Source: Amanita rubescens (taxonomy: Eukaryota; Basidiomycota; Agaricomycetes; Agaricales; Amanitaceae). Taken from it: 64,000 nt of DNA. The position numbers were made by a program, and so were the translations under genes. The stretch is from the NCBI GenBank assembly GCA_015039365.1, contig WION01000224.1, forward strand, positions 1-64,000, read 5' to 3'. Each line of letters begins with the position of its first letter. Positions within the stretch are counted from its first letter, which is position 1. A model generated the notes under the pieces. It ran no database searches, was not told the origin of the DNA, and was given only the letters and a program-made list of their open reading frames with translations. Shown one piece after another: positions 1-9,533 of the stretch.

Positions 1-1610
1 ACAGGTGATGCATAGGCTGTAAACAACCAACCATGTATAAGATAACCAAACCAACCATGTTAAAGATACCATTCAAAACATGTCGTAGGCAAGTACATAC
101 ATTGATATGTTGCCACCACTCATCACAAGTCATCCCATCTACAACTGTGTCCGGCCAGGCCGACAGGTGATGCATAGGCTGTAACCAACCATGTATAGGA
201 TACCGTTCAAAACATGTCATAACATGTCATAGGCATAAGTCACCCCATCTACACCGTGTCTGGCCAGGCCAGACAGGTGATGCATAGGCTGTAACCAACC
301 ATGTATAGGATACCATTCAAAACATGTCATAGGCATAAGTCACCCCATCTACACCGTGTCCGGCCAGGCCGGACAGGTATGCATAGGCTGTAAACATGTA
401 TAACATGTATAAGATACCATTCAAAATATGTCGTAAGCAAGTACCTGTGTCATCATACATTAATACATTGCCACCACTCATCACAAGTCATCCATCTACA
501 CTGTGTCCGGCCAGGCCGGACAGGTATGCATGGCTGTAACCAACCAACCATGTATAAGATACCACTCAAAATATGTTGTAGGCAAGTACATACATTGATA
601 TGTTTGCCACCACTCATCACAAGTCATCCTGTCTACACCGTGTCCAGCCAGGCCGGACAGGTGATGCATAGGCTGTAACCAACCATGTATAAGATACCGT
701 TCAAAACATGTTGTAGGCAAGTACATACATGATTGATATGTTGCCACCACTCATCATAAGTCATCCCATCTACACCGTGTCCGGCCAGGCCGGACAGGTG
801 ATGCATAGGCTGTAACCAACCATGTATAAGATACCATTCAAAATATGTTGTACTAGGCAGGTGTGTCATCATACATTGATGTTGCCACACTCATCACAAG
901 TTGTCCTGTCTACACCGTGTCTGACACCACTCATCACAAGTCATCCCACTACACTGTGTCTGGCCAGGCCGGACAGGTGATGCATAGGCTGTAAACAACC
1001 AACCATGTATAAGGATACCATTCAAAACATGCCGTAGGCAAGTACATACATTGATATGTTGCCACCACTCATCATAAGTCATCCCATCTACACTGTGTCC
1101 GGCCAGGCCGGACAGGTGATGCATAGGCTGTAACCAACCATGTATAGGATACCATTCAAAACATGTCATAGGCATAAGTCACCCCATCTACACCGTGTCT
1201 GGCCAGGCCGGACAGGTGATGCAGAGGCTGTAACCAACCATGTATAACCAACCATGTATAGGATACCGTTCAAAACATGTCATAGGCATAAGTCACCCCA
1301 TCTACACCATGTCCGGCCAGGCCGACAGGTGATGCAGAGGCTGTAACCATGTATAAGATACCATTCAAAATATGTTGTAGGCAAGTCTGTCATCATACAT
1401 TGATGTTGCCACCACTCATCACAAGTCATCCTGTCTACACTGTGTGTCCGGCCAGGCCGGACAGGTAATGCATAGGCTGTAAGCAACCAAACCAACCATG
1501 TATAAGATACCATTCAAAATATGTCATAGGCAAGTACCTGTGTCATCATCCATTCATATGTTACCAGCACTCATCACAAGTCATCCAATCTACACCATGT
1601 CTGGACTGTG
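1..1610. repeat. Minisatellite, about 12 degenerate units of ~100-180 bp
   Basis: The core GGCCAGGCC(G)GACAGGTGATG recurs near 151, 261, 361, 507, 641, 780, 961, 1099, 1200, 1312 and 1448. Each core is followed by variants of GCATAGGCTGTAACCAACC, ATGTATAAGATACCATTC and CACTCATCACAAGTCATC. Units differ mainly by deletions of internal blocks, so spacing varies. The short open frames across it are products of the repeat and are not genes. The array begins at or before the window edge and stops close to the 3' side of the minus-strand GTPase fragment. Confidence 0.93.
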
Positions 1611-1659
1611 CGCATCAGCAGCCCAGGTCCACCAAAAAGGCTTAACCCTAAATTAGGAG

Positions 1660-2346
1660 TTAGGCCTTTTGTGCAACCCTAGCACAACCCTGGAGGGACC
1701 TATTAACACACCATATTGCATGGATTTGGTCCTTTACTTCAGTCACTTTTGCCTTCTCCTGTATGAAAGCATGTACATCCTGAAGTTCCTTCTCACCTCC
1801 TGCCTCAAAACCAGGAGAGTCATGGAAGATGAACTGTGGGTTGCTCTTGAAGGAAAACTCATCCGGACTTATGGATCCCTCGCTACACAATCAAAGTCAA
1901 CAACCCAGTTAGAAGAAATGCACAAGGATCACCTTCGAGGTCGGGTTAATCTGTCAAGGGTAATCGGATAGTGCCAGGTTATCAAGGTCGGAAGTGGATA
2001 TCTTACCTTGCTGTAAACTGGATCCTCCTTTGTATTGCAGGACCCGCCTCAGCAGCGTCGTTTTACCAGCATTCGCCCTCCCGATAATGAGGATGCGGAA
2101 GTGGGTGTACTTGGCCCGGAGTTTCGCAGCTTCTACCGGGTCAATCATCATTGTTGATACAGTGGGTGCTAGATCAGCTGGAGGCACAGCAACAATTGGA
2201 GGTGAAGCAGGCGGAGCAACAACCGCTGCCAGAGGTGAATTCGAGCGGCTAGGAGGCGTACCCTGTGATCTCCGTCCGAAGATCTTCTTCAGGTGATTGC
2301 GAAATCCCTTGGACTCTTTGGCAGTCTGCGACCGTTGGTCAGCCAT
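1660..2346 (-). CDS. P-loop GTPase domain protein, probably 3'-truncated
   Basis: The first exon runs from the ATG at 2346 to a GTAAGA donor at about 2006. It encodes a basic, Ser/Pro-rich N-terminus and then a G1 motif, LIIGRANAGKTTLLRR. The second exon (about 1882-1660) carries HDSPGFEAGG, which fits the G3 DxxG motif, followed by a helix-like stretch ending at HAIW. This pattern matches the stand-alone G-domain proteins that are expanded in Agaricomycetes; function unknown. The rest of the G domain (NKxD motif onward) is absent: only about 50 bp separate it from the minisatellite. The reading phases of the two exons do not join cleanly with the splice sites I can see, so this is either a pseudogene or needs an extra small exon near 1930-1950 (a possible INPTSK block lies there). 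Confidence 0.6.
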
Positions 2347-2395
2347 ATCGATGAGGGGAGGAAGATAAGAAGAGCTGGAACGCTACTTATGGAAG

Positions 2396-3290
2396 GTGAT
2401 CGTTACACAGTTCTCCCACGTCGACCGTAGAGCGTCTTTCTTGCCCGTCCTCATCCCAGTTTTCCTTCTCGCGCGAGAACTCAGCAACCCGAGAAGACCT
2501 CAGCACTCAATCTTTACCAGTCTGAAACTCCCTCGTCTTCCTCGGTTCCTAAGCTTGTTCTTCCCACGGAAAACCTGCCGCTGCTCTCTCATCGTCATCG
2601 GCGCCATCGTGATCTGAGACATGGTCGAACGACGGTGTCTCCGACCTCGCCCTTCCACAGATTCTCGTATACAGCCAGCACTTCCTGCACCTCTCACATA
2701 ATACATTCTGCTTATCCTGCCGTGTACAGTCACAAAGAAAACTCAGTCAAAGTCCGTCAGCCTTCGTCCACGGCAAATTGTCTCACTCTCAGTCCAGAAG
2801 ATATTTGCGTCAAGATACAGAGTGGTTAAGACGACGACGACGTTCTCCCCGCTCCAGCTAGTAAGTTCACTCCTTTTCTTACAACGGATGATATCTAATC
2901 CACTACCTCAGTGATGCACGCCAGATCATGCGCCTCTACCAACAATCCCCTCAGCCCGGCCTACAATCTCCTTCGATGGTCGAAATCGAGGAATACCAGG
3001 TCAACGCCTACCTCCTTCAATCCTCCCAGCTGCATCACTATCCAACGACTACTGAGGCAGCACCCGTGTCTTCCCGCCACGGTCTCATGAGTCGGAAGCG
3101 TTGCTTGATGCACCAGTCGTTGGTCATACGATAGTGCAAATCTCGACAGTTAATTCGGTTCGTATACTCATCGCCCTTATCCGTACAATCTGACTACCGA
3201 GCGTAACAGTGATGATAACCGCGTGTTCATCTTACTACGCCTTCTCGCTCAACCCAATACCTCCGACGGTTCGTAACACTTAGATTTGGA
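2396..3290 (+). pseudogene. Degraded region, possible SAC3/GANP-like remnant
   Basis: No clean gene model is possible. On the plus strand at 2928-3050 a reading frame gives IMRLYQQSP followed by LQSPSMVEIEEYQ. A later frame at about 3210-3270 gives DDNRVFILLRLLAQPN. These two blocks, in this order, faintly resemble the helical region of SAC3/GANP-type mRNA-export proteins, where a TLxxLxxxY...SPxExExxxY block precedes a short FxRLL block. Frames shift between blocks and stops intervene. This is a weak family guess from memory of the pattern; it may be chance. Confidence 0.2.
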
Positions 3291-3469
3291 CATGCAACCA
3301 TAGCGCGATGCAAATGTTATTTCTCTCTTCGCTATGCTTGGTGAATGTGTTGATGAGGAAGGACCTCTTCCCGCCCGGGCCCTAGCACCAGTCACATAAA
3401 CTAAGTACAATAAAAATTTCTCCCTTAATTCGAAAAATCAACATAAATTACACTAATAACAATATCGTC

Positions 3470-4800
3470 TTAACCCGTATTCACTCCCCTCCCCGTTGCC
3501 CAAAGGCGCCATCCCGCCCCTTGACCTCTCCAAAATCCTAAACCCCGCACTTTCAAGAACGCCGCTGGCGTCTTGAACCACCCACTCAGTTCCGTGTTTC
3601 CTCCCCAAAACTTCCCCTCGTCTTTTCCAACACGCCCTCGATGTTGAGAGACTCTCCGGGTGGGATTAGCACCGGCTGATAGATCCATATCCATTTCCTC
3701 CTTCACTTATCCACATCCACCACCGAAGCGAACGCGATGCCCTGTGGTAAATCACCGTTCGTACTGCGTACGGAGGATATATGTGAGCATTGTAAGCATT
3801 GCTCTCGTCCCTGCGCGGCGCATTACTTGTCTTCTTTGACAAGGTACCGCAATTTATCGTGCTCCGAGATGTAATCCACACCCGAGGATTGGACGACCCA
3901 GTTGATTCTCGAAGGCATATAATCCAATCCGAATTCGTTCGGGAGGTTCTCCCTGCCCAACGTGTACGTGCCGGTTGGCTTCACCATCTTCATGAGGTAA
4001 CTTTTGGAATGGAAAACCGTGATGAAGAACAAGATCGGCGAGAGTCGAATCGGCAGGGAAGTTGGAAGTTTCGAAGACGGGAGAAGGAACGCGGTATATC
4101 CAACCGTGGTCTCTTGAATGAAGCAATAGGTAGCCACGCCAACTTGAGCAAGAACGGTCCAATTCGGTTTCGAGGCGTAAGATCGACAGTACCATTTCGG
4201 CCAATACATGGTGGGTGCATTCGGCTTCTCCTGCTCTTCTGGCTCAGTTTTATTTTCTTTTGGCTCCATGAGAGAACACGGATCTTGAACAATGGTCGAT
4301 TCGGGATCCTTCCTAGCCTCGTCCATCAAGCAAGATGCAAATGGGTCGTCCGGGGCTTTTACCGGGCGATAACGCCATCAACGTAGGCCTCATCTCCCCC
4401 AGGCCAATACCACCTTTCCATGGTGCGGACCTGATTCGTCTTCTTACCGCGAGCGGTACGCGGTTTGCCAACTTTTTTTTCGTGGACGTAACCCCAACCT
4501 TCATTGCTCGAGAATTTGAGTGGACAGCCGTTGTAAGCTAGCTTGAGCAGCAGCAGTGTGACGATGCGAGAGCGAGAGGTAACGAGAGGTACTGAGCCAC
4601 ACTGGATCTTCCGGCAGTACTTGCGACGCGTTATGTTCAGCCTTTCAGGTAACTTGAGCAAAAAAAAGACAGGAACGAAAAAAGCACCGCTCACCACACT
4701 CTCGACTTTCCCGCCTTTTTCAACGTCCAATCCAACTGTGCCAACCACAGATATCTCATGCTCGCAAGCTAAATCGATCAATCCCCTCTTCTTTCCATCC
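3470..4800 (-). CDS. Unrecognised, possibly membrane-associated protein (uncertain model)
   Basis: The minus strand has several overlapping open stretches consistent with a multi-exon gene. They run from about 4781 to 4359 (a hydrophobic VSGAFFVPVFFLLKLP block, probably intronic, then a Lys/Arg-rich block), from 4329 to 3823 (a hydrophobic segment near GVATYCFIQETTVGYTAFLL and another near LSPILFFITVFHS), and from 3706 to 3470. The 3823-4329 frame of 168 codons is the longest. I do not recognise the family, and the splice joins are not certain. The AT-rich stretch at 3400-3470 would be the 3' region. Opposite-strand frames of similar length exist and I could not exclude them fully. Confidence 0.3.
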
Positions 4801-4904
4801 TTCTCAGATAAACCCGCTCAGCGCTTTCAATATGCCCTTCGATGTCGAGTATGGGTATGGGTAGGAGCACTACTACTCGCGGGCCGCGTCGTGAGCAACA
4901 GATA

Positions 4905-5419
4905 GAAATTTTTGATCACGACGATCCCTGCCATCTGCCATGAATCAGTAGTGGTTCCACAGCTCAGATATGACAATACCTCCACGAAACGTTGGCTGGA
5001 GAGGGTAACACCAAGCTACCGTGGGAACGATTTGCCAGAGTCGGAGATCTGACTTCCTGACACATGCCAGCGCACCGCGACAACCTCGGCGTTATTGCTA
5101 ACATCTGCACTGATGATATTATAGAATGGCTTATGGACACTGAAATGCGCAGAGAGAGCGACAGAAGGAGGCCATCGCAGTGGGCGCCGGTTTTGACTCC
5201 CACTATGCTCCCGCTATGGTCATATTACGGTCTCCCGCCCAAACATCAAATACTCAGGATACCGTTCAGCGTCTTATGTCTCATAAAAGAAAACAAAGTC
5301 CACAGATGCGCAGTTGCTGTTCATACACAGACGAGCTCTCACCTCAACGACTCCGCCTCCCACCTCTGCCAGTTCAGGTCATCAGTGCAGACGTTCTAGT
5401 AGCCGCTCGCACCCTGGAT
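4905..5419. other. Gene-poor stretch
   Basis: No gene could be supported. Plus-strand open frames at 5064-5399 and 5180-5509 lack recognisable domains, overlap each other in different frames and run into a short tandem repeat. They are most likely chance frames. Confidence 0.5.
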
Positions 5420-5503
5420 GAATACCGAACACGTGCGAATCAAAACGGAATACCGAACACGTGCGAATCAAAACGGAATACCGAACACGTGCGAATCAAA
5501 ACG
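5420..5503. repeat. Three perfect 28-bp tandem repeats, each with a CACGTG E-box
   Basis: The 28-bp unit (5420-5447, 5448-5475, 5476-5503) is identical in all three copies. It contains CGAACACGTGCGAATC, with the palindrome CACGTG bound by bHLH factors such as Cbf1. The repeat sits about 110 bp upstream of a secreted-protein-like frame at 5616. A regulatory role is inference; the repeat is seen directly. Confidence 0.9.
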
Positions 5504-5615
5504 GCATAAAAGGTATTTGTTCGTTTGATCGCACAATACCCGAGACGTAGTCTCCTCTAAAAGCAATCATGATACCCGTTTCGACGGTATGCAAGGAAGG
5601 ACTCGGACATCAATC

Positions 5616-5806
5616 ATGTTCAAGTTCTTGCACGCTTTCTTTTCATCTTATTATGCATTTCTGTGATCGCGGCTCACGTTACCCCGATAAACCCTTCTGA
5701 CTACGGTTTCTTGCACAAAGAAAACGGAAAAATTAGTGGAACGCCTACTTTCCATGTGTCTCACTTACGTCACAGGATGTTCTGCGGATTTACGATAAAA
5801 TATTGA
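5616..5806 (+). pseudogene. Small secreted protein remnant with a frameshift in the signal peptide
   Basis: An ATG at 5616 opens a typical signal-peptide start (MFKFLHAF) but terminates after 16 codons. The neighbouring frame carries the hydrophobic core LFILLCISVIAAHVTP and stays open to a stop at 5804-5806. A single-base change in the T-rich run at about 5638-5643 would account for the break. The open part reads on for about 40 residues without a known domain. Either a recent pseudogene, a sequencing error or, less likely, a chance arrangement. Confidence 0.4.
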
Positions 5807-5809
5807 CCC

Positions 5810-6219
5810 CAAGCTTGATTGATTGGAGGCATTAGCTAAGGATCCAAACGCAAAACCTGAACATGTCTTTATGACCAACGAAGACAATCCTTTTATTTAC
5901 CTGTCTCTCCGGGAGAGCGCCCCTTCTCGTTTTACTATCTACCCATAAATGAGCCAGAAGTGGAAGCCAGAAGATGACAGTGACCGACGCTCGGAAGTTC
6001 CAGACGTAGGGAGGAAACTTCACACCTGCGAAACCCTACTAATGTACTTATTATATATATTTTTCATCTCGGCGGCAGGCTGTCCCGCAGCCCTCTTGAG
6101 AACAATCTCCCGGTACCAGTCGTGAAATTCTTCGAGTCTGTACCAGCCATCATCTACTACCAAGTCTTACCATAACCTGGTCCATAGTCTCCTTTTTTTG
6201 CCTAGACCAACATTCCGAA
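5810..6219. other. Gene-poor stretch
   Basis: Nothing convincing was found. A minus-strand frame at 5832-6023 has no recognisable feature. The interval is probably the 3' flank of the minus-strand gene that ends at 6220. Confidence 0.4.
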
Positions 6220-7620
6220 TTAGCGCGCGAAATCAGAAAAATAAGAGGTACGGCGTACATTCATTCCAGTCCACCGCACGCCGTGCCTTGATGATGGGGG
6301 TGAGTTTGGCTGCGACCGAAAGGGTAGGTCCCCAGTCAAACCGGATCCGCTACTGCCCGGTCTCCGATATTCGTCGGTCTGTGGTGGCAGTGGAACTTTG
6401 ACAGACCCTCTCCGATAATCCGAGGTTGGTGAAGTGGGTAAAGTGGGTGAAGAGGGTCCTTGGCCCGATTTCCCGTATATAGGATTTCCATCCTCGTCCT
6501 GATCGACTACGGTCGGTCTCACATGAGACCCCGCGCCCATTCGGTCATCACCAGCAAAATAGCTGCCGTTCCCGGGCCTCAATCGGATCTTTGAAGGTGA
6601 TCGTGTGTATCCGTTTGTTGCATCGTCAGGTGATCTGGTTGTTGATCTCCCTCGGTCAGGCGGTGGGGGCCCGTAGGCGTCACTTTGCCTTCGCCCCCGT
6701 GTCGGAGGTGGACCATAAGCCGATCCCCGGCCAGGATTATCAAACGTGCTGGGAGGATACCTCTGTCTATCCGCGCGCGACGATCTCCCCATTTCTTCAC
6801 CATAGGGTATAGAGGATGATCGATGTTCTGGGTCCCTAGTTCTCGACCTCCCTCGGTCATAGCCAGGCGGTGGGGCAGCGTCACTTTGTCTTTGTCCCCG
6901 TGCCGGAGGTGGACCATAAGCCGATCCCCGGCCAGGATTATCAAACGTGCTGGGAGGATACCTCTGTCTATCTGCGCGCGACGATCTCCCCCTTTCTTCA
7001 TCGTCAGAATCTATAGAGGGTGATCGATATTTTGACCGTTCTTGTTCTGGGCCTCTAGTTCTCGACCTCCCTCGGTCATAGCCAGGTGGTGGGGGTCCGT
7101 AGGCGGCGTTACTTTGTCTTCGTCCCCGTGATGGGTCATAGAATGGCTGCTGACCATAATTACCGGACGTTTGGGGAGGGTTCCTTCCATCTGCACGCGA
7201 ATGCCCACCACTCCACTCCCTATTGTGTTCCTCCAGTGATGGAGCATCGGGAACGGCGGGCGGGACGTTTTGGGGACGGTTCCTTCCATCTCCGCGCGAA
7301 TGTCCACCCCTCCACTCCCTATTGTGTTCCTCCAGTGTTGGAGCATCGGGAACGGCGGGCGGGACGTCGACTTGTTCAGGTGTAGACGGACGAGGTGATT
7401 GATTCCGGATTGGCCCCACTAGGGCTTTAGAATTTCTCTGTAAAAAAAAAAAAAGAACGATGTCAATACGGCATCCAACTTCTGAATCTCTAATGCGTAC
7501 GTTGCTCGGTCTCTTGCTAGATTCACGACGGCTACCGTGACGGCCACCCCCTCCACCAGTCGCCTGTACCGCCGGCACCGTACAAAAGAGGAATAATAAG
7601 AATATTTGTCGAAAACGCAT
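6220..7620 (-). CDS. Secreted, disordered, Arg/Pro/Gly-rich repeat protein
   Basis: The ATG at 7620 starts a clear signal peptide, MRFRQIFLLFLFCTVPAVQA, followed by a Gly-rich stretch. An intron is likely between a GTACGC donor (about 7502) and a poly-T/TTTACAG acceptor (about 7440). Both exons are in phase 0; read through, the frame is 466 codons. The mature protein has no globular domain. It has two copies of a block with PPAVPDAP and LEEHNREW, and two or more copies of a block with GRSSRADRQRYPPSTFDNPG followed by GRGSAYGPPP. The composition suggests an intrinsically disordered, very basic extracellular protein. I do not recognise a family. The unspliced version would insert VLFFFLQ, which argues for splicing. 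Confidence 0.7.
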   Translation of the reverse strand: MRFRQIFLLFLFCTVPAVQATGGGGGRHGSRRESSKRPSNVRIRDSEVGCRIDIVLFFFLQRNSKALVGPIRNQSPRPSTPEQVDVPPAVPDAPTLEEHNREWRGGHSRGDGRNRPQNVPPAVPDAPSLEEHNREWSGGHSRADGRNPPQTSGNYGQQPFYDPSRGRRQSNAAYGPPPPGYDRGRSRTRGPEQERSKYRSPSIDSDDEERGRSSRADRQRYPPSTFDNPGRGSAYGPPPARGQRQSDAAPPPGYDRGRSRTRDPEHRSSSIPYGEEMGRSSRADRQRYPPSTFDNPGRGSAYGPPPTRGRRQSDAYGPPPPDRGRSTTRSPDDATNGYTRSPSKIRLRPGNGSYFAGDDRMGAGSHVRPTVVDQDEDGNPIYGKSGQGPSSPTLPTSPTSDYRRGSVKVPLPPQTDEYRRPGSSGSGLTGDLPFRSQPNSPPSSRHGVRWTGMNVRRTSYFSDFAR

Positions 7621-7639
7621 AGAGTGGGATGGTGAGTGC

Positions 7640-8062
7640 CAGACTGGGTTCTTGTGTCGTAGTCATGGTTCTTTTTATGCGTTGCGGATGCCGGGTATCA
7701 TCGTGATCTCGGATCTGGTCAGGTTGATGTATGATGAAGTTGATCGAGATTGCGGTTATGATACAAAATTAATCACGCCGGCGGTCCAAGTATTGATGAT
7801 TGTTTGAACTTGATTGAGGCCATAGCTGCGTTTGTAATGAGCAGACGCTATGCCGTATTTAGACCGTAGCCGGTTTGTACATCCTTCGTGTGGGCAAGTT
7901 AGAGAGGCTGCCGTCGAAGTCCTCATCAGTGATCGTTGCATCAAGGGAATGATGGCTATAAAATTGCAAAACTTCTCGCAACCGTAGACGATAAGATAGA
8001 AGATAAGTGGAGGCAACCCTCGATTATCAATTATCTTTATGGAAAATGACGACGTCTACGAC
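7640..8062. other. Intergenic, no gene seen
   Basis: This lies between the start of the secreted repeat protein and the stop of PTPA. It would hold the promoter of the former and the 3' UTR of the latter. An 86-codon minus frame at 7756-8016 has no support. Confidence 0.5.
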
Positions 8063-9368
8063 TCAATCAAACGGAATGGGACGTATCCCAGGTCCTCCGA
8101 GTGAATACCCAGGCTCTCTCTTCTCTTTCGCAGCGGCTGCAAACGCAGAAGGAACGGGTATACCACAACAGTTTGCCCAGCCGGTACCCGCGCTGCCGGG
8201 CGAATGGTCATGACCATCGTGGTCGTGTCCGTCGGAACGAACGAATATCTCTTTCCCCTGCGAGTTGATGATGAATTTGCCGTTGGCGGCTGAGGTGTCG
8301 GATGGGTTGGGTGATTCACTTGACGGTGGGGGAGGTCCGTCGTATGGGAGGATAGATCCGAATAAAAAGTGTTGGATCACGGGGAGTTTGTTGAGGACTT
8401 CGGCTTGGTACATTTTGATCATGCCTTGGTTGACTTTATCCCATGTCTTGACCTGGGTGGGGTTAGTCGGGTAAGTGGCAAGATAGAATGGTGACGTACG
8501 GCGGATATGTCGTCTAGCATTGGAGAGTGCCAACGTAGTGATGCGGTTTTAATAGAGTTGATGAATGCGATACAGGCAAAGTAGATGTACTGCTTGGAGT
8601 ATTCTTCGACGATCTCGCTGTCGTGTATTGCCCGAGGGCGGATATATTTGTGGCCTCGTAGCTGCGCTGAGCCCCATAGGAAAGGGAGAAAGTGGTAATC
8701 GTCTAAACCCCATACTCCGTGCGATCCTGCAGGTTCCAGCCAATATGTTGATTGTAGCTTTCGCATGACTTGAATATATCTAGGAAGGGGTTGAGTATTT
8801 GTTCGTCTTGGATGAAGGTAAGAATCACTTCCAAAATACTTTGATAACGAGCGACTGGTGATCTGAAGGTGAGATGACGCTTAGCCGTTCCAGACATATC
8901 CTAAGCAATCATGAGTGTCGCTCTTGGACATGATATGCAAAAGACGTACAGCCAACAAAGAAAGTTGAGTTCCATCCCGCTACCATAATCAATACGCGTT
9001 CGATTACCCCATGATTCGTTAAAGTAGGCAGATACTTCCGGGATTTTATCCGCCGGGAAGTTGGGTAGAATCTCGTGTAGAGAAGGTGAGACTTGGGAGA
9101 CCTTGTCATAGAATGTCCTAAACGCAGGATTCCCAAATCTGGAAGCAGAATTCTCTACTGGAGGTGTTTCCGCTGCTAGCTGTTCTATCCGGTCCAGAGT
9201 CTTTAGTATGGCGTCGACTCCCGGTGAAGTATCGCAAATGTCTGTGAGTTTTACATTGACTACAGACTCGTTTAGGGCGAGAATGTATTTCACAATGTCA
9301 TTTCTCGTCTGGGAAGTTTGGAACCAGTCGAGTTGCTCTTGTGAGAGGATGACTTTGCGGAGAGACAT
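8063..9368 (-). CDS. RRD2: PTPA, serine/threonine phosphatase 2A activator (peptidyl-prolyl isomerase family)
   Basis: Four exons were read: 9368-8950, 8900-8829, 8779-8500 and 8452-8063. They join in phase to 386 aa. Diagnostic PTPA motifs are [60 protein letters not shown] and [14 protein letters not shown]. The family activates PP2A catalytic subunits and has ATP-dependent prolyl isomerase activity; in yeast it consists of RRD1 and RRD2 (YPA1/2). The C-terminus carries a His/Asp-rich tract ([10 protein letters not shown]) and a [11 protein letters not shown] tail. A tail of this sort also occurs in fungal RRD1-type proteins, so the RRD1/RRD2 assignment is unsure while PTPA itself is firm. 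The gene is head-to-head with the complex I gene. Confidence 0.96.
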
Positions 9369-9533
9369 TGAAATTGAAACTCCGCTTTAATCGTGTGAAA
9401 GTTTGTTCATCCATTCCAACATCCGCCTTTGACGGTCAATTTCTGACTTTTGAGCGCGTTTCTGCGCCGAGCTTTTTCTTTTGCTCTCGCCCGACAGCGC
9501 TCAAAAGCGCTCAGAATCCATTTTCTCGCAAAA
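9369..9533. promoter_or_regulatory. Shared 165-bp divergent promoter region of PTPA and complex I 75/78-kDa gene
   Basis: Only 165 bp separate the two start codons, so both 5' UTRs and core promoters must lie here. No clear TATA box is seen. Pyrimidine-rich patches precede the plus-strand ATG at 9534. Co-regulation is inference. Confidence 0.5.

Noticed and set aside
496..1513. Several 76-93-codon frames on the minus strand
   Set aside because: They are the same repeat translated again and again (WYLIHGWL motif) and have no start-to-stop consistency.
1..1610. Regular repeats considered as a CRISPR array
   Set aside because: Units are long, mutually similar along their whole length, and lack unique spacers; the DNA is eukaryotic. 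It is a minisatellite.
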